Part shown: positions 1-5,449 of the stretch, piece by piece
Layout: each line of letters starts with the position of its first letter
How positions within the stretch are numbered: the stretch's first letter is position 1
Assembly: GCA_964545075.1 (NCBI GenBank)
Contig: CAZJFS010000169.1
Location: forward strand, 1 to 9,342
Reading direction: 5' to 3'
Length of the DNA: 9,342 nt
Source of the DNA: DAOPXV01 sp035352535
GTDB taxonomy: Bacteria; Muiribacteriota; UBA9980
Translations under genes and position numbers: made by a program
The notes under the pieces: generated by a model
Databases searched by the model: none
What the model was told of the DNA's origin: nothing
The model's input: the letters and a program-made list of their open reading frames with translations, nothing else

Positions 1-482
1 CCGAAACTAAATTCGCGGTAGGCATAGATCTTCTGGGTAACGTTTATTCGTACCAGAGCGGTAAAACGACCGGATTTAATATAGATGAAACATCGACGTA
101 TGAAATGTCAGGGCCGGTCCGTTACCATCCGAAGTATAAGAATTTCAGGATCAAGCCTGGCGAAACGGTTGCATCGAGCGTGACGCGCGGCAGAAACCTC
201 GATCGCTGGAAGAGGGTTTATGTCCACTTCTATCCGCCGATCAGGGGCGCCAAGGGTTTACAGGAAGACAAGCGCTATGTCATTTATATGTATCCAAAAG
301 AAAATGCAAGTAAGGGCGTTGAAATTTACTTTGACGGATTGCAGCTGCAGAAATCGAAGTACGCTACCAAATACACGCCGGATAAAACGCTCATACTCGG
401 CCCGCTTGTTGATGAGACAAATGGCGTTCTGCTTGATATAATCAAGCCGTTGAATGAAATGGTACCTTATCAGATGAGATAA
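1..482 (+). CDS. C-terminal part of a protein with a carbohydrate-binding-like jelly-roll end (5' partial)
   Basis: The reading frame is open from the window edge (first full codon at position 3) to TAA at 480-482, giving 159 residues of a longer protein. The internal ATG at 105 is probably not the start: the frame stays open upstream of it and no good ribosome site precedes it. The segment at 327-380 reads YFDGLQLQKSKYATKYTP. This resembles the closing strands of CBM4/9-type and other galactose-binding-like jelly rolls, where a (Y)-(D)-D/G-hydrophobic-Q-L-E motif is followed by an A/T-x-Y-x-P turn. The preceding segment, rich in Tyr and Phe with alternating hydrophobics, fits a beta sandwich. 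The last 30 or so residues continue past the domain. The role is unknown; surface or extracellular glycan binding is an inference from the fold-like pattern only. A hairpin follows at 502-532. Confidence 0.7.
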   Translation, partial: ETKFAVGIDLLGNVYSYQSGKTTGFNIDETSTYEMSGPVRYHPKYKNFRIKPGETVASSVTRGRNLDRWKRVYVHFYPPIRGAKGLQEDKRYVIYMYPKENASKGVEIYFDGLQLQKSKYATKYTPDKTLILGPLVDETNGVLLDIIKPLNEMVPYQMR

Positions 483-501
483 ATTTATCTTTTATTATTG
501 C

Positions 502-532
502 GGCCGGAAGGAGTGAAAAACTTTTTCCGGCC
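502..532 (+). terminator. GC-rich hairpin, possible terminator of the first gene
   Basis: GGCCGGAA (502-509) pairs perfectly with TTCCGGCC (525-532) across a 15-base loop, about 20 bases after the stop codon. It is placed as a terminator would be. However, no U-tract follows, because the next bases are CGTATAAT, so it may act weakly or only as an mRNA 3'-end stabiliser. Confidence 0.45.
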
Positions 533-572
533 CGTATAATAAAATTTGATGGCGCCGATTCGAGTTTTTCAA

Positions 573-601
573 TTTACATATTCTAAAAAACATGATATAA
601 T
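573..601 (+). promoter_or_regulatory. Sigma70-type promoter of the pseudopilin-like gene
   Basis: TTTACA (573-578, five of six matches to the -35 consensus) is 17 bases from a perfect TATAAT (596-601). The -10 box is preceded by TG at 593-594, making an extended -10. Transcription should begin near 607, leaving a leader of about 50 bases before the ATG at 659. This is the best-formed promoter in the window. A second perfect TATAAT at 535-540 has only a poor -35 partner. Confidence 0.7.
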
Positions 602-658
602 AATATCTGGATATAGATATATTTCACTGTCATTTGCGAAGGCGAGAGGAATGTTGGC

Positions 659-1441
659 ATGAAATTAATAAAAATTAAAAATAACCGTCGCGGCGTTCTG
701 CTATTCGGCGTGGTCGTGCTTATCGCAATACTTGGAATACTATATTTCAAGGGATTCACTCTTTTCAGCACGGAAACGCGCCGCCATCGGGAAGAAGATC
801 TGGATTTCAAACTTTCGCAAATGAGAAGAGCGGTGGACGACATAAAAATGCAGTATGAAAAAATGAGGCGTGATGTAAATGAAAGCGCGATATATGATAA
901 TTTTAAAAAATCATTTAATCCGTCGATAAAAAAATATCAGCCGGAAATGCTTGTGCCTCCGTTAATTTTAACTTCCAGACAAAAGTCTCAATACGAAATA
1001 TTCGCCGAATATGAAAATCTTCAGGAAGAGGGCGCCGCTACAATTGGAAACCCTGATAATATGACATCGAACGGCGCTAGATTTATTCAAATGATAAGTA
1101 AAAATTCCTCGGATTCGGTATATTTAAGGCAGGCCTTTGAAGCGCCAATGCTTGACGTAGATACGGATGGTAAATGGAATGTCGGCTGGCGCATAGCTGT
1201 TAACAGAGTTAATTCGTCCAGTTTTGAAGGCGGTAATTTTAAGCGTATATATAAAATAATAGATCAATCCAATGTTGCCGAGGTCAATCAGTGGTGGTTC
1301 GCTACTACTACTGAAAATAGCATAATATCGATAGTTGACGACTTTGACAGGCCGCAGGACAGCGATTATCCGGGACAGAAAGATTCGTATGGAACCAAAG
1401 GCAAATATGGTAAAAATGTTTTGAGAATGACTGTGAAATAG
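659..1441 (+). CDS. Pseudopilin-like single-pass membrane protein
   Basis: This 260-residue protein starts with a basic stretch ending in Arg-Arg-Gly (residues 10-12), followed by a hydrophobic segment at about 13-30. After that comes a charged amphipathic helix (about 38-70) containing ETRRHREEDLDFKLSQMRRA. The order matches type IV pilin-like and type II secretion pseudopilins, which have a Gly cleavage site, an N-terminal hydrophobic helix and an Arg/Glu-rich helix with an RRA motif. The expected Glu at position +5 after the Gly is absent (Gly17), as in the GspK-type minor pseudopilins, so the class assignment is tentative. The rest (about 90-260) is a probably periplasmic or extracellular domain that I do not recognise. 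The start is set by GAGAGG at 644-649, nine bases before the ATG; the ATG at 651 is out of frame and closes at once. It has its own promoter at 573-601. An ordinary signal-anchor protein is the alternative reading. Confidence 0.75.
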   Translation: MKLIKIKNNRRGVLLFGVVVLIAILGILYFKGFTLFSTETRRHREEDLDFKLSQMRRAVDDIKMQYEKMRRDVNESAIYDNFKKSFNPSIKKYQPEMLVPPLILTSRQKSQYEIFAEYENLQEEGAATIGNPDNMTSNGARFIQMISKNSSDSVYLRQAFEAPMLDVDTDGKWNVGWRIAVNRVNSSSFEGGNFKRIYKIIDQSNVAEVNQWWFATTTENSIISIVDDFDRPQDSDYPGQKDSYGTKGKYGKNVLRMTVK

Positions 1442-1496
1442 AGAATTTAAGGAAAATAAAAGTTTTGCGGAAAATATAGAAATGGTGAAAATCAAT

Positions 1497-1518
1497 GGGG
1501 GTGGTTTTATCCATCCCC
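1497..1518 (+). terminator. Hairpin between the pseudopilin-like gene and the small beta-rich gene
   Basis: GGGGGTGG (1497-1504) pairs with CCATCCCC (1511-1518), with one G-U wobble, over a six-base loop TTTTAT. A moderately T-rich stretch, TGTCTATTTT, follows from 1520. This could be a weak terminator for the upstream gene or a structured element in the leader of the gene starting at 1548. Its position argues against translation starting at 1482. Confidence 0.4.
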
Positions 1519-1547
1519 GTGTCTATTTTAAAGAGAGTGAATTTTTA

Positions 1548-1988
1548 ATGATATTCAATAAGAAAAAGCATGAAAGTGTTTGCGAAGTTGAACTTTTAAG
1601 AATAGATTATGACGTGGATTCGCCTTCCGATGAAGGTTCGCTTCTTGTAAAAGTGCTTGCAACGGGAGATGAAATCCTTTGCTGTGACGTTGATTGCGGC
1701 GCGCATCTTGAGTTTCTGTCGCCCGGAAATACATACGAAGTGTTCTTTACTATTTTCGGCGCCGCGGTTAAGCTTGAGGGTGAGAATAAAAAAGTAAAAA
1801 TACATAAAAATCATCATGGCGGAGTTGAAAAAATACACGGAAAAGTTATTTCAATAAAAGGTGACTGGATTTTATGTGATGCTGGATTTCCGATTTATGC
1901 CATGTCTATAAGCTCGCGCCATGATTTTAAAGCCGGTGATCATATAGTCGTAGCGGGCGGCTTGCGCATCGAAGTAATTCTGAAATAA
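1548..1988 (+). CDS. Small beta-rich protein of unknown function
   Basis: This is a 146-residue cytoplasmic-looking protein with no signal peptide or membrane segment. I chose the ATG at 1548 (MIFNKKKHES) over the in-frame ATG at 1482. The longer start would run through the hairpin at 1497-1518, has no ribosome site, and adds an unconvincing N-terminus. A purine-rich AGAGAG lies just upstream of 1548. The chain consists of alternating hydrophobic strands separated by glycines, in two halves (about 10-78 and 93-146) joined by a His/Lys-rich linker (KIHKNHHGG, about 84-92). Each half contains a D/W-x-x-L-C-C/D turn (CCDVD at 45-49, LCDAG at 109-113) and ends in a strand after G-N/D (61-62, 130-131). 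That suggests two related small beta barrels, possibly OB-like. The four cysteines in the first half (12, 45, 46, 50) could bind a metal. No family is recognised and no function is claimed. Confidence 0.75.
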   Translation: MIFNKKKHESVCEVELLRIDYDVDSPSDEGSLLVKVLATGDEILCCDVDCGAHLEFLSPGNTYEVFFTIFGAAVKLEGENKKVKIHKNHHGGVEKIHGKVISIKGDWILCDAGFPIYAMSISSRHDFKAGDHIVVAGGLRIEVILK

Positions 1989-1996
1989 AATGACCG

Positions 1997-2026
1997 TTGC
2001 AAAATTACCTTCATTTTTGCTATAAC
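1997..2026 (+). promoter_or_regulatory. Probable promoter of the DUF3048 gene
   Basis: TTGCAA (1997-2002) and TATAAC (2021-2026) are spaced by 18 bases, matching four and five of six consensus positions respectively. Initiation near 2033 would leave a leader of about 128 bases, long enough to hold regulatory RNA structure. Confidence 0.5.
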
Positions 2027-2035
2027 TATGTAAGA

Positions 2036-2116
2036 GCCTTCAAAAGTGGTCGCAAGTTTTAACGCGTGCTTTTGAGATCGGTCCGCGGCATTTATGAGCG
2101 GCCTGCATTTTAAGGC
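2036..2116 (+). promoter_or_regulatory. Possible structured 5' leader upstream of the DUF3048 gene
   Basis: Three helices can be drawn by hand. P1 pairs GCCTT (2036-2040) with AAGGC (2112-2116). P2 pairs TCAAAAG (2040-2046) with CTTTTGA (2069-2075), with an inner CGC/GCG (2051-2053 with 2064-2066). P3 pairs GG-CCGC (2080-2086, one bulged T) with GCGGCC (2098-2103). P1 and P2 compete for T2040. The layout is that of a small three-way junction lying between the promoter and the start codon. It matches no riboswitch class I can recognise (cyclic-di-GMP, SAM, cobalamin, glycine and lysine signatures are absent). The helices are short, so they could be fortuitous. Confidence 0.25.
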
Positions 2117-2160
2117 AATGGCAACAGGGTAATTATTTAGCAGAAAAGCAAGGGATTTTT

Positions 2161-3459
2161 ATGAAATGCTTCATTTTGAAGTCAATGGTTAGATCGTACT
2201 TTATTTTATTATTTGTTTGTTTTTTGACATTTTTATTTATAAATATCGATAACCGTGCTTCTCTAGCCCAGGAACCGCCGTCCGGAACTATCGAGGTAGT
2301 CCTGGAAACACCCGAGGCGCCTGCGGCGCATAAGGAGGCGGCGGTGCAGTCCGGATCGGTGGAGGCGCCAATCGATAGCGTGGAAGCTGAAATGATAGAG
2401 AAGAACGTTCCGCCTATGGAAAGCATCGAGAACGTTGTAGACGAAAATAAATGCGAGAACATAAGCGGCGAAACCAGGCTTATGAGGCCGGCCGCGCTTA
2501 TGGTTGAAAACGAACCACCCGCGAGGCCGCAGAGCGGGCTTTTCGCCGCTAAAATATTATACGAGATCCAGGCCGAGGAAGTGACGCGCTTTATGGGTAT
2601 TTATTACGACCTCTCTCAGAACGTCGAGGTGGGCCCTATAAGAAGCGCAAGGCATTATTTCGCTGACATTTCGACGATGTTTGACGCGGTTTATGTTCAC
2701 GTCGGCGGATCGCCCATGGGACTTGCTGAAATATCCGACCGCCATATAAGTGATATTAACGCTATCAAGGGAGATCGCGGCTTTTACAGAACGTCAGAGA
2801 GAAGAATACCGCATAATCTTTATATTAAGCTTCCGAACTTAAAGAAAGAGATCGGCCGGAAAAAATTCGCGACCGAAACGCAGAAACCGCTTCCTTTTAA
2901 TTTTTACGGGAAAAGAATGACTTCTGAAGAACTTCAAGCAGCTGGCGTTCTGGGGCAGCCTGTGAAAAAACTTCACATTCCTTATATGAAAGGTTATCGC
3001 GTTTCCTATGAATTTGAAGGTGAAAAATTCGCGCGCCTTTATAATGACAGACCGTTTTGCGACTACAGGACCAATGCAAGGGTATGCGCGGACAATGTAG
3101 TGGTCATGAGGTGCCACATGCATATGATCGATCAAAGCATGCGTCACGATATGGACCTGTATGAAGGCGGCACGTGTGAAATAGCCATAGGCAACCATTT
3201 TTTTATCGGAAGCTGGGATCGCGATAGAAAGAGCGGTATAATTAAATATTATGATTCGAGCATGAACGAAGTCAAGTTCAATCCGGGAAATATAATTATT
3301 CATGTGATACCGCCGAAACAAATCTACGTGGTGGATGAACAGACACATGCTTATGGTGAAGATAAAGCTAAACAAAGCAAGAAAATTAAAAGAACTAAAA
3401 AAAGCGGTTCGACTGAAGAAATTGAAGAGACTGAAGTAGAGGAAAAGGCGCCGTTTTAA
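2161..3459 (+). CDS. Secreted DUF3048 (YerB-like) protein
   Basis: This 432-residue exported protein has an N-terminal hydrophobic segment (about 11-28) ending near RASLA-QE, which looks like a Sec signal peptide. There is no lipobox cysteine, unlike Bacillus YerB, which is a lipoprotein. A Pro/Ala/Glu-rich linker (about 37-105) leads to the DUF3048 N-terminal domain, with its hallmark blocks: ENEPPARPQSGL (116-127), TRF (142-144), GPIRSAR (158-164), HVGGSP (180-185) and RRIPHNLY (214-221). A C-terminal DUF3048 domain follows (about 265-390). It ends in a Lys-rich then Glu-rich tail (402-432). Biochemical function of the family is unknown; an envelope location follows from the signal peptide. 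The start is well supported by AAGGGA at 2150-2155, five bases before ATG. It has its own promoter (1997-2026) and no partner at operon distance. Confidence 0.88.
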   Translation: MKCFILKSMVRSYFILLFVCFLTFLFINIDNRASLAQEPPSGTIEVVLETPEAPAAHKEAAVQSGSVEAPIDSVEAEMIEKNVPPMESIENVVDENKCENISGETRLMRPAALMVENEPPARPQSGLFAAKILYEIQAEEVTRFMGIYYDLSQNVEVGPIRSARHYFADISTMFDAVYVHVGGSPMGLAEISDRHISDINAIKGDRGFYRTSERRIPHNLYIKLPNLKKEIGRKKFATETQKPLPFNFYGKRMTSEELQAAGVLGQPVKKLHIPYMKGYRVSYEFEGEKFARLYNDRPFCDYRTNARVCADNVVVMRCHMHMIDQSMRHDMDLYEGGTCEIAIGNHFFIGSWDRDRKSGIIKYYDSSMNEVKFNPGNIIIHVIPPKQIYVVDEQTHAYGEDKAKQSKKIKRTKKSGSTEEIEETEVEEKAPF

Positions 3460-3466
3460 ACAATAA

Positions 3467-3494
3467 TTGAAATGTGCCGGTTTCGGCTGATTAT
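3467..3494 (+). promoter_or_regulatory. Weak candidate promoter of the actin/ParR-like operon
   Basis: TTGAAA (3467-3472) is 16 bases from GATTAT (3489-3494), matching five and four of six consensus positions. It lies in the 81-base gap before the operon and overlaps a small GCCG/CGGC hairpin (3476-3487). The assignment is tentative. In plasmid systems of this type the ParR protein binds its own promoter region, so this gap is the natural place for an operator. Confidence 0.3.
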
Positions 3495-3540
3495 CTTGGC
3501 AATGAGTTGATTTATATATTTTTTTAAGGGAGGACTTAAA

Positions 3541-4773
3541 ATGCCCGATAACAATTTTTTAGACGTTACGCCTATAGGCGGCGAGCTCGGAACGTCGATG
3601 AGCAAGTTCTGCGAGGAAGGAAGAATAATAGCTTTTTCCTCGGTAGTAGGCGACAGCCTTTCGGAAAATCTCGAAATAAACTGGCAGAAAATGAACCGTT
3701 CGACGGACCATCGCTGGATCAGGAACCTCGCCATATTCGATGAATCGAAAGGCGTCTGGCGCTATGTCGGCGCCATGACGAGAAATTCAAATCAGATTAA
3801 CTGGTTTACCCATAAAGGCGTTATCCAGAACTATGCTGACGCTTTTGTAGGAATCCAGGCCGGGCTTTTCTGCCTTTCGCAGGAACGTGAAGATAACGAT
3901 CTGGCGCCTTTGAAAAAAACAGGCATAGGTTTCGGCATACCGTTTAAAGCCGGTGAATCAATGGCGGAGGCGTTTTTTAACTATATAAAAGATCGCCTTA
4001 AAGAGGAAAACGGCAATAAATATCTGTATATAAAAGCTAAAAATGTCGCTACCGGAGAGATAAAAGAATTAAAGATACAGCTTTCATTTCTTCTGATCCA
4101 GTTCCAGGCTTATGGCGCGTATATGGCTTTTTTAATGAAAAAATTCGGAATGAGGCTTTATAATACATACGTCGTCGATGTCGGGCATGGAACATGGATA
4201 AAGCTGCCGGTCATAGAGAACGAGGCGGACATAAACCTTTCGGACTCGGTTCCCGAGGGAATACATACCGTTACGACCAATATTTCTCAAGCGATATTCG
4301 AATCATCCGGTCAGCACTATAAAATACCCGAGCAGCGCATTATGGAAAAACTTCCTAAGCAGGAATTCAAGATTGAAATTCCCGGAAGCGGCGTTTTTGA
4401 TTTCAAGAAAATTCTCGACAGGGAATGTGAAGCCATATGCGATCATATAGTTCAGGCGGTCAAGAATGACCTGGCTTCCTTGAGCCGTAAAGGCAAGTCT
4501 ATCGACTATTTTGCGATGGTCGGAGGAGGCGCGTCGCTCATGCTGGATCTTTTCCGTGAAAAGATGCGCGCTTATTACGGTTGGAGCGAAGAAATAGCGA
4601 AAGACAGGATACTCGGCGCGCCCGATATAGGCGTGGACCACCGTTTCGTCAATTGCGCCGGGTTCATGCTTTTAGCGAGAGATCAGATAGCGCTTGAACT
4701 AGGGCAGGACGTCAATCAGAACCTGGAGATCGTTTCTACTTCGACGGATGTGCTGGAAAATTTTAGAATATGA
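3541..4773 (+). CDS. ParM/StbA-type actin-like ATPase
   Basis: This 410-residue cytoplasmic protein has the actin-fold landmarks in order. They are a phosphate-1-like loop GGELGTSMSK (13-22), the following strand IIAFSSVVGD (29-38), an IGFGIPF segment (129-135), phosphate-2 VVDVGHGT (211-218), the adenosine loop MVGGGASLM (326-334), and a connect-type NCAGF (381-385). It lacks the length and motifs of Hsp70 and of FtsA, so the ParM/Alp branch is the best fit. Proteins of this branch form ATP-driven filaments that move DNA bound by a ParR adaptor. The aligned first-loop Asp appears to be Glu15. The start is firm: AAGGGAGGA at 3526-3534 sits seven bases before ATG. The stop overlaps the next gene's start as ATGA, so the two are translationally coupled. 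Plasmid segregation is an inference from family and gene order; filament formation is not shown by sequence. Confidence 0.85.
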   Translation: MPDNNFLDVTPIGGELGTSMSKFCEEGRIIAFSSVVGDSLSENLEINWQKMNRSTDHRWIRNLAIFDESKGVWRYVGAMTRNSNQINWFTHKGVIQNYADAFVGIQAGLFCLSQEREDNDLAPLKKTGIGFGIPFKAGESMAEAFFNYIKDRLKEENGNKYLYIKAKNVATGEIKELKIQLSFLLIQFQAYGAYMAFLMKKFGMRLYNTYVVDVGHGTWIKLPVIENEADINLSDSVPEGIHTVTTNISQAIFESSGQHYKIPEQRIMEKLPKQEFKIEIPGSGVFDFKKILDRECEAICDHIVQAVKNDLASLSRKGKSIDYFAMVGGGASLMLDLFREKMRAYYGWSEEIAKDRILGAPDIGVDHRFVNCAGFMLLARDQIALELGQDVNQNLEIVSTSTDVLENFRI

Positions 4774-5357
4774 CGAAAAAAAATATAGGTAAAGAAACCA
4801 ATAATATCGAAGATGCAGGCGCGGAAATCTTTATCGACAAAAAGACGATGGAGATCATAGACGCGCAGTGCGCTGATAAAAATATAGAACGCGGGAAGTT
4901 TGTAATGACCGCCGTACGGCTTTACCTTGATTTTAATTATATGGCGCATATGGTTGGCAAGGATATTTTCGCTTTTCGCGACGATATGATAAAGGCTATA
5001 ATTAAATCCAAGGGCGACGACGGAGCCGCTCAAAACGTCGGCGAAGCTGCAAACTCTGGAACGCCAGCGGATGCGCCGGGTCAGGGTGACGCGGCAAGCT
5101 CCATTTTTAAAGAAATAGCCGAACTGAAAAAAATTGTCCTGGAATTAAAAAAAACGGTTGAAAATCGTTCCGATGAATCGGGCGCGGACCGCCGGGAGAG
5201 GGAAAAACGCCAAAATTGCGAACGCGGGGATGCCGGCCACGCAAAAAAACAGAGCCTGGTTCCGATAAGCGTTGAAAAGATAGCTATGGAATTTAAGGAT
5301 TCCAACCCTCCGACATATAAAGAAAAACGCAAAAAACTCGATAAACTCAAGTTTTAA
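4770..5357 (+). CDS. ParR-like ribbon-helix-helix DNA-binding adaptor
   Basis: This 195-residue protein begins inside the stop codon of the actin-like gene. Residues 18-56 read as a ribbon-helix-helix unit: a strand AEIFID (18-23), a first helix (24-37), a turn around DKNIERG and a second helix (40-56) ending in AVRLYLDFNYM. ParR adaptors dimerise through this fold and bind centromere repeats. A helical stretch (57-80) is followed by a Gly/Ala/Pro-rich linker (82-110) and a short coiled coil (112-132, KEIAELKKIVLELKKTV). Then come a highly charged region and a basic C-terminal tail (160-195, ending KRKKLDKLKF). In the R1 system the ParR tail contacts ParM, so this tail is the likely ATPase-binding part. 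The call rests on gene order plus the predicted fold; sequence identity to known ParR is not obvious. A strong terminator closes the operon 15 bases on. Confidence 0.7.
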   Translation: MTKKNIGKETNNIEDAGAEIFIDKKTMEIIDAQCADKNIERGKFVMTAVRLYLDFNYMAHMVGKDIFAFRDDMIKAIIKSKGDDGAAQNVGEAANSGTPADAPGQGDAASSIFKEIAELKKIVLELKKTVENRSDESGADRREREKRQNCERGDAGHAKKQSLVPISVEKIAMEFKDSNPPTYKEKRKKLDKLKF

Positions 5358-5372
5358 TTTAATTATAAACAT

Positions 5373-5418
5373 AAAAAAGCGTCCCTGAAGCTTAATTGAA
5401 TTTCAGGGACGCTTTTTT
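5373..5418. terminator. Bidirectional intrinsic terminator between convergent genes
   Basis: AAAAAAGCGTCCCTGAA (5373-5389) pairs perfectly over 17 bases with TTCAGGGACGCTTTTTT (5402-5418) around a 12-base loop. A run of six T follows the GC core on the + strand, and the A-run on the other side gives six U on the minus strand. It can therefore end both the ParR-like gene (stop at 5357) and the convergent minus-strand gene (stop at 5450). Confidence 0.92.
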
Positions 5419-5449
5419 ATGTATCCGGCAATTTTAGAGCCCGGTGTAT

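Noticed and set aside
535..540. A perfect TATAAT just after the 502-532 hairpin as the main promoter
   Set aside because: Its best -35 partner (513-518) matches only four of six positions and the downstream 573-601 pair is clearly better, although a minor start there is possible.
1124..1495. A minus-strand open frame opposite the pseudopilin-like gene
   Set aside because: It is a low-complexity Ser/Ile/Phe translation with no ribosome site, antisense to a well-supported gene.
1482..1547. A longer start for the small beta-rich protein
   Set aside because: It would include the hairpin at 1497-1518, adds a Gly-rich N-terminus with no ribosome site, and the ATG at 1548 gives a more natural N-terminus.
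2839..3375. A 178-residue minus-strand open frame opposite the DUF3048 gene
   Set aside because: It overlaps the conserved DUF3048 C-terminal domain, has no family motif and no promoter.
3476..3487. GCCG/CGGC hairpin as a terminator of the DUF3048 gene
   Set aside because: A four-base stem with no following T-run is too weak to call.
3541..4773. Reading the actin-like protein as MreB, FtsA or Hsp70
   Set aside because: It lacks the characteristic lengths and insert domains of those families, and the following adaptor-type gene fits the ParM branch.
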